NCBI RefSeq assembly: GCF_003233845.1
Contig: NZ_QKRB01000038.1
Span: forward strand, 62,001-126,000
From: Paenibacillus sambharensis
GTDB lineage: Bacteria; Bacillota; Bacilli; Paenibacillales; Paenibacillaceae
Direction: 5' to 3'
DNA length: 64,000 bases
Shown here: positions 35,190-42,853 of the stretch, piece by piece
Position numbering within the stretch: the first letter of the stretch is position 1
Layout of the letters: each line of letters opens with the position of its first letter
Program-made: the position numbers and the translations under genes
The notes under the pieces: generated by a model
Databases searched by the model: none
What the model was told of the DNA's origin: nothing
Seen by the model: only the letters and a program-made list of their open reading frames with translations

Positions 35190-36551
35190 CTAGCGCACAA
35201 TCGTCCGGTAGACCTCAATCGCTCTAGCCCGTGAAGCCTTAAGGTCCACAATCGCCTCCGGGCGGGGAGCATGCAGGTCACGGCTGCTCAGATGGCTTAG
35301 CTCGGGCAGCCACTGGCGAATATAGTGCCCTTCGGGATCATGGTTTATGGACTGGGTGACCGGGTTCATAACCCGGAAATAAGGAGCAGGGTCGTAGCCA
35401 AGCGATGAGCTCCAGAGCCAGCCGCCGCGGTTGAGTGTATTGTCGTAATCGGCCAGGTGCGTGCGGAAATACTGCTCGCCAAGCGGGAACGGGCAGAGCA
35501 GATTTTTCGTAAGGAACATGGCGGTGATCATGCGCAGCCGGTTAGGGAGCTCGCCTGTCTCGCGGAGCTGAGTCATTGCTGCATCAATGATGGGGATACC
35601 GGTTCTCGCGGAAGCCCAGACCTCGAAATAACGGTCAGACAGCTGTCCAAGATCATAGAGCTGCTCATAGCGGAAGAAGTCCTCGTGATAGACGGCTTGG
35701 TACAGGTAAAAGTCACGCCAGGCCAGCTGCCGCAGCCAGCTCTCCGAGCCTTCCTCTCCAACAGCGGCCTGGTAGATTTGTCTGGCTGACAGGGCGCCCG
35801 TGTTCAGAAACCGGGACAACCCGCTTGTGCTGTCAATATCTGCATAGCTGTCCCGCCGGCTGCTGTAAGCCGCTAGTGCCCCGCTCGTAACAAAGCGCTC
35901 CAGCTGGGCTTCAGGAGCAGACAGGCTGCTTTCGGCTTCTTCCCGCAGAGACTGAAGAGCGTCTATGACGAGCGGCGGCAGCGCGAAGCGTTCAGTCACT
36001 GTTCTGTCCAGCTCGGCACTCTCGGGGAGATCTGTCAGGCTGACTTCAGTTGAAGGCCGGAAGAATTGTCTCATATAGCTGTTCCACTTGCGGTAAAACG
36101 GGGTAAAGACTTTATAGGGACCGTCTCTCTCTGTAAAAGCCTGAAAGTCGGCAAGATCAGCCAGCGGCCGATCATCTTCCGACAGCCATACCACTCCTGC
36201 AGTCTCAGCGGCATGCCGCATCCTGGCATCACGCTTAAGGGCATAGGGCGTATAGTCGGCATGAACAGCAGTCAGGCGTAGCGGATGAACGTCAGCAATG
36301 GCTGAAACCACCTCGGCGGGGTCCCCGTATAAGAGGTAGAGCTTGCGGTTTTGCTGCCGGTACAGTGCGACCAAGCGGATAACTTGCAGGAGGAAATTCC
36401 TGCAGCTGTGGATGGTAAGCCGGCCGTCGATTAACCGTGGATCTAGTATGACAGTATGGAGCCCTTGCATATTGGCACTGCGCAGCACGTCGAACAGGCG
36501 CAGGTCGTTGGTTCGCAGATCCTTGCGGTGTATGAACAGATACATAGACAT
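35190..36551 (-). CDS. phrB: Deoxyribodipyrimidine photo-lyase
   Basis: A 453-residue class I CPD photolyase, which uses FAD and blue light to split cyclobutane pyrimidine dimers. The N-terminal antenna domain opens LFIHRKDLRTNDLRLF. The FAD-binding C-terminal half has the family core: GIPIIDAAMTQLRETGELPNRLRM, the electron-transfer tryptophans within WLRQLAWRDFYLY and WLWSSSLGYDPAPYFRVMNP. Two in-frame ATGs sit just before the chosen one; the ATG at 36551 gives the best spacing to AGGAGG. It is separated from the upstream NlpC/P60 gene by that gene's terminator. Confidence 0.93.
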   Translation of the reverse strand: MSMYLFIHRKDLRTNDLRLFDVLRSANMQGLHTVILDPRLIDGRLTIHSCRNFLLQVIRLVALYRQQNRKLYLLYGDPAEVVSAIADVHPLRLTAVHADYTPYALKRDARMRHAAETAGVVWLSEDDRPLADLADFQAFTERDGPYKVFTPFYRKWNSYMRQFFRPSTEVSLTDLPESAELDRTVTERFALPPLVIDALQSLREEAESSLSAPEAQLERFVTSGALAAYSSRRDSYADIDSTSGLSRFLNTGALSARQIYQAAVGEEGSESWLRQLAWRDFYLYQAVYHEDFFRYEQLYDLGQLSDRYFEVWASARTGIPIIDAAMTQLRETGELPNRLRMITAMFLTKNLLCPFPLGEQYFRTHLADYDNTLNRGGWLWSSSLGYDPAPYFRVMNPVTQSINHDPEGHYIRQWLPELSHLSSRDLHAPRPEAIVDLKASRARAIEVYRTIVR

Positions 36552-36589
36552 AGACATGTGCCTCCTGATATACAGGTTGTATACGATAT

Positions 36590-36637
36590 AAAAAAGGAAC
36601 CGCAGGCTCCGTCCGGGCAGGGACAGGGCTGCGGTTC
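36590..36637 (-). terminator. Terminator of the NlpC/P60 gene
   Basis: On the minus strand GAACCGCAG pairs with CTGCGGTTC and is followed by CTTTTTTAT. It insulates the photolyase gene. Confidence 0.78.
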
Positions 36638-36668
36638 AATCAAGCAAGCGTAAAGCTTCTGCGGCGAA

Positions 36669-37169
36669 TCAATCCTGATCGCCATCTCCTTCAGGAAGAT
36701 CCGAAGGCTCTGCGGCAATGGCCTCATAGGTATCGGCATTCATGACACGACGTGCGCCCATGTAACGCTTCACGTAGTACGAGTCGCTGAGCTTGCTGAT
36801 CGTTACGCCCTTGCTGGAGGACGAATGAGCAAACTTGCCGTCGCCTACGAAGATGCCTACGTGGGAGACACCTTTGCCGCTAGTGTTGAAAAATACGAGA
36901 TCTCCAGCTTGAAGATTCTCTTTGGTCACCTTCTTGCCGACCTTTGACTGTGCGGCCGATGTACGCGGAAGCTCAAGCTTGAACTGGCGGAATACATAGG
37001 AGGTGAAGCCGGAGCAGTCAAAGCCGCTCGTGGTGGAGCCACCCGATTTGTACTTGATGCCGATCAAGTCACTGATTACATTGTCGAGCTTGGAATCCGC
37101 GAAGACGCTTCCAGCCGTGAAGGTCATCATACATACGAAGAAAACCATTGATGCCAAAACCTTCTTCAA
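36669..37169 (-). CDS. Secreted NlpC/P60 peptidoglycan endopeptidase
   Basis: A 166-residue exported enzyme: a signal peptide (KKVLASMVFFVCMMTFTAGSVFA) and one NlpC/P60 domain with no extra binding modules. Catalytic residues are visible as FDCSGFTSYVF (Cys), SHVGIFVGDG (His) and FAHSSSS (third His). It would cleave gamma-D-Glu to meso-DAP stem peptide bonds in the wall. Translation starts at TTG after GGAAGGGG. The long leader is a ydaO-type c-di-AMP riboswitch, so the gene is expected to fall when c-di-AMP is high. The Asp/Glu-rich tail (SDLPEGDGDQD) is short. Confidence 0.92.
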   Translation of the reverse strand: MKKVLASMVFFVCMMTFTAGSVFADSKLDNVISDLIGIKYKSGGSTTSGFDCSGFTSYVFRQFKLELPRTSAAQSKVGKKVTKENLQAGDLVFFNTSGKGVSHVGIFVGDGKFAHSSSSKGVTISKLSDSYYVKRYMGARRVMNADTYEAIAAEPSDLPEGDGDQD

Positions 37170-37184
37170 AGCGTAAAGCCCCTT

Positions 37185-37323
37185 CCAATGCCTACGAGGT
37201 TAGCTGTGGGGTTCGGTAGAAGGCTCCCTATGATCTCTCCGGCGCTCCTGTAAGCAGAAGACGCGAGATCAATTCACCCAAAGTGGTTCCCCCGTTTTCC
37301 ATGCGGAAATTCGGCAGTTTTTT
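37185..37323 (-). promoter_or_regulatory. c-di-AMP riboswitch (ydaO/yuaA class)
   Basis: The minus-strand leader of the NlpC/P60 gene carries the conserved blocks of this class in order: ACGGGGGAACC, GGGTGAATT, GAGATCATAGGGAGCC, CTACCGAACCC and CAGCTAACCTCGTAGGC, ending about 18 bases before the start codon. The ribosome binding site lies right after the last block. Known members of this class often control wall hydrolases and potassium genes. Confidence 0.9.
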
Positions 37324-37374
37324 ATGTACTCGCTTACTATTCGAGTACATACCACCATTTCCTGCTTTTGTCAC
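37324..37374 (-). promoter_or_regulatory. Promoter and palindromic operator upstream of the riboswitch
   Basis: On the minus strand GTGACA (37369-37374), 17 bases, then TATGTA (37346-37351). A perfect inverted repeat ATGTACTCG-N9-CGAGTACAT covers 37324-37350 and overlaps the -10, so a DNA-binding protein probably acts here in addition to the riboswitch. Confidence 0.6.
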
Positions 37375-37409
37375 AGAATGTTCACAATTACAGTGCAACA
37401 AAAACAAAG

Positions 37410-37453
37410 AAACTGACAAAGCCGAGGGATTATCCCGGCTTTGTCAGTTTTTG
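37410..37453. terminator. Bidirectional terminator
   Basis: ACTGACAAAGCCG pairs with CGGCTTTGTCAGT, with T-rich flanks on both strands. It ends the membrane protein operon on the minus strand. Confidence 0.85.
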
Positions 37454-37486
37454 GATTGCGGCGTTTTTTGCTGCTGTCTTGTTCAC

Positions 37487-38302
37487 TCAGACTTCCTTGG
37501 ATTTCCATGCTTTGTGCTGTGCGGCTAAGGTCCAGACCTTCAGCCAGGTACGTATGAAGTGATGCGCCTGGTGAAGCATAACAGCGAGGAGTCCGGCCCA
37601 GAAGAGTGAGGCGGCTGAAGAAGCCGCGCCGATCAGGATGCCGATCCCCCACATGGCGAGTGATACGCCTGCCAGGGGCAGGAAGGTCCGCGACGCCTGC
37701 ATCAGGGAATTGGCGAAGCTCTGGCCTGCCGCTGCGCCAAACTGCAGGGATAGCGACAGCAGCCGGATTGCCGCACACCACAGAATCCAGCACAGCAAGT
37801 ACGGAACGAGAGCAGCTGTCATATCTGCAAGACTGAGGCTCTCTGCCGCCGTTCGTTTGCAGAGCGGGATTAACCACAGCAGAGGCCCGAAGGCCAGCAG
37901 CTGTTCAGCATAGTATATGATGGCGACCGGCTTCCAGGAGCGGCGGATGCCGATGAAGAAGGTCGTGCCTCCCTTGTCCGAGATGTGCTGCAGGGAATGA
38001 AACAACCCGGCGTTGATCAGGGGGGTTATCACCATCCTGATGCCGAATAGTCCGGCCAGCGCCCAGAGATAGGGATAGATAATATCAGTCTTCAACAGTT
38101 GAAACTGGGCTTCGACCAGGAACAGCTGAGCCGCGCTGTCGGTACCCATAACATCCGGGTAGCGCTTGAGGAGAGGAACAATGATGGCCCCGATGAACCG
38201 GTACAGGAAGAACCCCCACAGCAGCTGGTACAGGAATAGAATGGATATAATCGGAAAATGCTTGGCTGTCACCTGCCAGCCGTCTTTAATATACGCTTTC
38301 AT
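37487..38302 (-). CDS. Polytopic membrane protein of unknown function
   Basis: A 271-residue protein with six to seven hydrophobic segments and short loops, similar in layout to the glycerophosphoryl-diester or YesL-like membrane proteins but without a recognisable signature. It is encoded 19 bases downstream of the M1 peptidase gene on the same strand, so the two are probably co-transcribed. Such a partner might anchor or assist the peptidase. AAGGGGGG precedes the ATG. Confidence 0.65.
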   Translation of the reverse strand: MKAYIKDGWQVTAKHFPIISILFLYQLLWGFFLYRFIGAIIVPLLKRYPDVMGTDSAAQLFLVEAQFQLLKTDIIYPYLWALAGLFGIRMVITPLINAGLFHSLQHISDKGGTTFFIGIRRSWKPVAIIYYAEQLLAFGPLLWLIPLCKRTAAESLSLADMTAALVPYLLCWILWCAAIRLLSLSLQFGAAAGQSFANSLMQASRTFLPLAGVSLAMWGIGILIGAASSAASLFWAGLLAVMLHQAHHFIRTWLKVWTLAAQHKAWKSKEV

Positions 38303-38321
38303 TGTGTACGAACCCCCCTTT

Positions 38322-40337
38322 TTACCAGCCGATACGGCTCAGCATCAATTCCACCAGCTTGACAAGACCCATATTCCAGCGGTTGCGTTCCTTGGCTGGA
38401 AGCTCGGCCTTCATAAAGTTGTTGATGCGCTTGTTGTCGAGCATGTTAGTCAGATTCGGATCAGCAATCACCCACGACAGCGGTGTGTCGTGATTCAAGC
38501 GGTATTCAATCTCCGTTCCGTTGCCATCCCAGACCCTCGGCATGGTGGTTCCGTCGGCGAACTGCAGGATGACGGCCACCGGTCCCAGGCTTCCGCCCTC
38601 ACGCCGGATACGGACCACTGATTCGTACTGCTTTTTGCCGTCCTTCTTAACCGGCTTGATATGAATAGAATCGACAGCAACATCCGACATCTCACTGCCA
38701 TATACGAAGGCTTTGAAGTAATCCCCCCACGGTCTGTCCGTCACCTTTTCCAGAATAGCCTGGAAGTCCTCCGTTGAAGGATGCCGGAATTTAAACGATT
38801 TAAAGTAAGCGCGGAGGATGGCCTGCATCTTGGCCTCGCCGACCTGCTGTTCGATGCCGAGCAGTACCAGCTTGGCGCGCATGTACACATTTTCCGCATA
38901 GTGGTCGTTGTTCTCGTAATGCCACGAATGCTGCTTAAGCGGAGCGGGGCTTGTCATATAGCTGGATTCGATGGGCAGATTGGATTCGACGCCGTATACG
39001 GCTTCCATCACCTTATCCTCAGCATAAGAGGTGAAGCCCTCATCCAGCCAGGCCTCCTCAAACTCATTGCTTGCCACCATGCCATACCAGAATTGATGGC
39101 CGATCTCATGGACAACGGTCCGCTCCAGACTGTATCCGGGGCTCTCGCTCTCTGCCGCAAACGCAGTCACGAGGGTCGGGTATTCCATTCCGCCTGCGCC
39201 GTTGCCGCCCTTGGGTGGAACAATGACAGACAGCGTGGAGTATGGGTAGTCCCCGTACCAATGGGCATACTTGGCCAACGAGGACTTGGCCGCATGCATG
39301 TAGCGTTCCTTCAAATGGGCATGCAGCGGGTCCAGGTACAGCTTGATGCGTACACCGGGCACGCCGGGAGCGGAGAAGGCTTCCTCTACATAGACAAAAT
39401 CGGGCGACGCCGCCCAGGCGAAGTCATGAACGTCATCTGCATAGAAATGATAGATCTTATTGCCGCCTGAAATGACGGGTGATTTGGTTGGAAATCCGGT
39501 GGCTGCTACTTTATAGCGGGAAGGAACCTGGATTCGTACATTATAGATGCCAAAATCACTGTAGAACTCCGAGTTGCCATGGTACTGGTGAAGGTTCCAG
39601 CCGTCCTTGGTGCTGCCGCGGGTACCCGCGGTCTCATAGGCCGCCAGCTTGGGGAACCATTGGCCCGCCATGATGAAATCACCGGAGTAGCCCATCCGGG
39701 CGAATACCTCGGGCAGCTTAACCTCGAAGGCAGTCTTCAGCGTAACCTTGCCTCCAGGGGCAACCGGTTCAGGCAGCCTGATCCTGGCCAGCGTCATATC
39801 GTTGGGATTGTTGTCATCCGGGCGGACATACTGCAGAGCGGGCAGGAGGCTTGTGCCATTCTCGAGCGTAAGGGCGTTCAATTTCATGTAACCGACACTG
39901 TCTGCTGTGGCCCGGTCTTCTCGCAGCTTGCCGCCCGATTCCCTCATGAAGGTTGTATTCTTATTCATAAAGGCGTTCGGGTACAGGTGGAAGTACAGCT
40001 CCGAGACCGTTGTCTGTCCGGGATTCTTCCAGGTCACGGATTGCGTGCCGTGAAGCTTCTTGTCCTTGTCATGAAGATGGACATCCATATGGTATTCTGC
40101 GATCCGGTTGCTGAGGGCGACAGGCTTAGGTTTCGGTTTGGGGACTGTCTCCGGCTCGGAGGCCGGCTGCTGCAGGGTCTCAGGAGTCTTCACGGAAGGC
40201 TGGGGAGCAGCAGTGGGGTTGTAGGCATACGTATACCCGGATAACCAGGCATCGCCGAAGCTCTGCCGCAGCGACAGAACCAGTACGGCAGTGGTTGCCA
40301 GAATGGTAGCAATGCGTAACATCTTACGTGGATACAT
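38322..40337 (-). CDS. M1-family aminopeptidase, membrane-anchored or exported
   Basis: A 671-residue metallopeptidase. The N terminus is a basic head plus hydrophobic stretch (MLRIATILATTAVLVLSL), a signal peptide or anchor. A Pro/Gln-rich spacer leads to the N-terminal beta domain. The zinc site is HEIGHQFW with the third ligand 18 residues later in ELW-type WLDEGFTSYAED, and the exopeptidase motif GGMEYP stands before it, as in leukotriene A4 hydrolase-like M1 enzymes. It should remove N-terminal residues from peptides outside the membrane. The ATG at 40337 is about ten bases after GGGAGG; an upstream TTG overlaps the ribosome binding site. Confidence 0.9.
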   Translation of the reverse strand: MYPRKMLRIATILATTAVLVLSLRQSFGDAWLSGYTYAYNPTAAPQPSVKTPETLQQPASEPETVPKPKPKPVALSNRIAEYHMDVHLHDKDKKLHGTQSVTWKNPGQTTVSELYFHLYPNAFMNKNTTFMRESGGKLREDRATADSVGYMKLNALTLENGTSLLPALQYVRPDDNNPNDMTLARIRLPEPVAPGGKVTLKTAFEVKLPEVFARMGYSGDFIMAGQWFPKLAAYETAGTRGSTKDGWNLHQYHGNSEFYSDFGIYNVRIQVPSRYKVAATGFPTKSPVISGGNKIYHFYADDVHDFAWAASPDFVYVEEAFSAPGVPGVRIKLYLDPLHAHLKERYMHAAKSSLAKYAHWYGDYPYSTLSVIVPPKGGNGAGGMEYPTLVTAFAAESESPGYSLERTVVHEIGHQFWYGMVASNEFEEAWLDEGFTSYAEDKVMEAVYGVESNLPIESSYMTSPAPLKQHSWHYENNDHYAENVYMRAKLVLLGIEQQVGEAKMQAILRAYFKSFKFRHPSTEDFQAILEKVTDRPWGDYFKAFVYGSEMSDVAVDSIHIKPVKKDGKKQYESVVRIRREGGSLGPVAVILQFADGTTMPRVWDGNGTEIEYRLNHDTPLSWVIADPNLTNMLDNKRINNFMKAELPAKERNRWNMGLVKLVELMLSRIGW

Positions 40338-40516
40338 GGACCGATTACCTCCCGTTGACAAGCATCTACAGCATGTATATGTTTGCTTTTCACAGATTAT
40401 TAGCTAAAATGGAATTAATCTTGAAAGCTGTGGAACAAGCCGCAGGACGGCTGGTAATCGACGCATGCAGACACCCGGCAAGGGTGAATACAATAGAAGG
40501 AAGGTGTTCGGAAGGC

Positions 40517-41029
40517 GTGGAACAGCAGGGGAATAATCCGGAGAAGAAAGAGAAGAAGGCACTCGCATTCAATGTTGTCAGCAACAAGGAACACAAGGGT
40601 TTTGGAGCGGGAACGATTAACCTCAACGATATGTCTTCGGTGATCATCGACGGAGATCAGGCTTACATCGATATCGGCGCCATGCATGCGAAGAGCAAGG
40701 TGGAGCGCGGCATCAAGTTCAGTCCGAACAAGGAGGATGTGCCGAACGGCCGGACATGCTGGATCGTATGGGTCGCGGTTGACCGCGGCGAGAACGGCCA
40801 GTATTATGCGGGGGCGACAGCCTGCGAGATGCTGATTGATACGGAGGCGCGCCGCGGGTGGAAGATTCTTGCGGATCACGTAAACAAGATGGACTATGCG
40901 CTCAAGCGCCGCTATATTCTGGAAGGGCTCAGCGATACCGAGCGCACAGCGCTGCGGAACCTGCTGATCTCACATAACGAGCAGTGGTGGGCTAACTCGC
41001 CGGATAATCTGAAGGAGCTGCTGGCGTAA
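40517..41029 (+). CDS. ywhD: YwhD family protein
   Basis: A 170-residue soluble protein closely matching B. subtilis YwhD: FNVVSNKEHKGFGAGTINL, AYIDIGAMHAKSKVERGIKF, PNGRTCWIVWVAVDR and GQYYAGATACEMLIDTE are all family landmarks. The GTG at 40517 follows AAGGTG; longer in-frame readings lack a start site and run into the M1 gene's promoter. Function is unknown. Its position near pbpG, speE and speB is shared with B. subtilis. It points away from the M1 peptidase gene. Confidence 0.88.
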   Translation: MEQQGNNPEKKEKKALAFNVVSNKEHKGFGAGTINLNDMSSVIIDGDQAYIDIGAMHAKSKVERGIKFSPNKEDVPNGRTCWIVWVAVDRGENGQYYAGATACEMLIDTEARRGWKILADHVNKMDYALKRRYILEGLSDTERTALRNLLISHNEQWWANSPDNLKELLA

Positions 41030-41070
41030 GCGGGGATCAGGCAGAGCGGGTATATAGGTATTAAATAATG

Positions 41071-41112
41071 AAGGGAGTCCGCACCGGCGTAACAGCCGCT
41101 GCAGACTCCCTT
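41071..41112. terminator. Convergent hairpin between ywhD and the Calx-beta gene
   Basis: AAGGGAGTC pairs with GACTCCCTT around an inner GCGGCTG-type hairpin. T runs are weak, so termination strength is uncertain. Confidence 0.55.
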
Positions 41113-41121
41113 ATTGCTGTC

Positions 41122-42648
41122 TTATTGATCATCATCCTCAATAGTGATGCTGGTCAGACGCTTGTCACCGAGAACAGCGCTGCCCTGCACATTCTGGAGC
41201 TTGATCCGAAACAGCTCGTCCGGCTCATGCTGCGTATCATTCAGCACGGGGATTGTAATTGTCTTGCGGGTCTCGCCTTCTTGAAAGACCAAGGTGCCTG
41301 TCTTGGACGTGAAGTCCTTGCCGCTCTTCGCTGTCACGCTGCAGGTGCAGTAATCGACTGAAACCATGCCGCTGCTGCCGCCGGACCGCTCAACGGTTAC
41401 CGTAATTGCGCCGATGCTTTCGCTGATGAAGTAGGCGTCACGGAGGAACTGGATCTTCTGTCCGGCGGGTATTTCGGGCTGCGGATCATCATCCAGTATG
41501 GTCACGGTAGCCGTACTCGGACTGCCAAGGACAGCATTGCCGCCGGTTGGAACGCTTAGCTGCATGTTGAACTGTTCCGCGTATTCCGGTACCGAATCAT
41601 CTGTGATGGGTATAAGAATGGTCTTCTGATATTCGTAGGGACCGAATTGAAGCGTACCCGAAGTGGAAGTGAAGTCAGATCCAGCAGCAGCCGAGCCTCC
41701 GACAGTGGTATAGGAAACGGAGGCCGCCCCCTGATTTCCGGTGGAACGGATAACTGTAACGGTTACGTGCCCGCTGTTCTCGATTCCTTGATAGTCGATG
41801 TTATTGAATTGAAACACCGCCGGGCTGTTGGTGTCATTATCTTGTATTGTAATCGTTAATATCTTCGGGTCCTGTATAATAACAGAAGGATCATCCGATA
41901 CCCAGGCAAGCTCAATGGTTTCCTCCCCCTCGACTTCCTCATCATCAATTATGTAGAGGCTGGGATATCGGTACTCACTGTCTTCGTAGTCATCATTAAG
42001 AGCACCCATGGTCAGCTTGTCGTTCCGGATTAGGAAATCCGTGCCTTCCTCGGCTGTTCCTCCGACAACTTCGATTCTGGCTTCGAATTGGGTCACACGC
42101 TTGTAAGCGGCAGACACTTCGATGAATTCACCCTCTGTCACGCTCTCGGCAGCCCGGCTGAAGGATAGAGAAGCTTCGGGATCGTAAACTCTTAAATTAG
42201 CAGACGGATTGGCCGGTATGGAAGAGCCGCCTGTCGGGTTCGATAACTGAATCGTTGCTGTCTTGTAGCCAGGCTCATAAACACCTGGCTGAACATTGTA
42301 CACAGGTATTCTGAGTTCCTTCATATATTCACGCGGCCCAAAGGTAAGTGTTCCGGATGTGTGCTCGTAATCTACGCCAGCCTTGGCTGTTCCGTCAATA
42401 GTTGTATAATCAACGGTTACGCTCTTATCAGATGCCGAGCTGCGGCCAATCTCCACTAGAATGTAATCCCCGCCATAATTGAGATACTCGCCAATCCATC
42501 CATCATGCGTTGCCGTAAAGTAGAATCGGTCAGTACTGTTAGCGGTTACATCATTGGCTGCGGCAAACGAGGCGGCGGGCATGGCCAAGGCAAGCAGGCA
42601 GGCCAGTACCAACGCAGTCATGGGGCGTGCTTGTCTGCGTCTAATCAT
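41122..42648 (-). CDS. Secreted Calx-beta repeat protein
   Basis: A 508-residue exported protein. The ATG at 42648, eight bases after AGGGAGG, opens a signal peptide (RRRQARPMTALVLACLLALAMPAASFAA). The rest is four tandem Calx-beta domains. Landmarks are VDYTT.DGTAKAGVDY, SYTTVGGSAAAGSDFTSTSGTL and VDYCTCSVTAKSGKDFTSKTGTL, each closed by a DDD/EDDD-type calcium-binding tail (VTILDDD, ITIEDDD). The second domain is degenerate. These domains bind calcium and occur in adhesins and matrix proteins. No anchor or catalytic domain is present. It interrupts the ywhD-pbp neighbourhood. Confidence 0.87.
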   Translation of the reverse strand: MIRRRQARPMTALVLACLLALAMPAASFAAANDVTANSTDRFYFTATHDGWIGEYLNYGGDYILVEIGRSSASDKSVTVDYTTIDGTAKAGVDYEHTSGTLTFGPREYMKELRIPVYNVQPGVYEPGYKTATIQLSNPTGGSSIPANPSANLRVYDPEASLSFSRAAESVTEGEFIEVSAAYKRVTQFEARIEVVGGTAEEGTDFLIRNDKLTMGALNDDYEDSEYRYPSLYIIDDEEVEGEETIELAWVSDDPSVIIQDPKILTITIQDNDTNSPAVFQFNNIDYQGIENSGHVTVTVIRSTGNQGAASVSYTTVGGSAAAGSDFTSTSGTLQFGPYEYQKTILIPITDDSVPEYAEQFNMQLSVPTGGNAVLGSPSTATVTILDDDPQPEIPAGQKIQFLRDAYFISESIGAITVTVERSGGSSGMVSVDYCTCSVTAKSGKDFTSKTGTLVFQEGETRKTITIPVLNDTQHEPDELFRIKLQNVQGSAVLGDKRLTSITIEDDDQ

Positions 42649-42783
42649 AAGCATTCCCTCCCTTTGTAATGATACATTATGTATCATACAATCATCATAT
42701 AAGGAGAGGGGTTTATCAGTCAATCCTAGAATTGTAAATATTTTGTGGGGAGTTTGGCAAGTCAGACTTTGGCTCAAAATTCA

Positions 42784-42815
42784 AACAGCAAGCCCCCGGT
42801 CCGGGAGCCTGCTGT
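42784..42815 (-). terminator. Probable terminator of the PBP gene
   Basis: On the minus strand ACAGCAGGCTCCCGG pairs with CCGGGGGCTTGCTGT and a T-rich stretch follows. Confidence 0.6.
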
Positions 42816-42853
42816 ACCACCTGTACCTAGCTGCTGCAGGCAGACGGCGTTTC

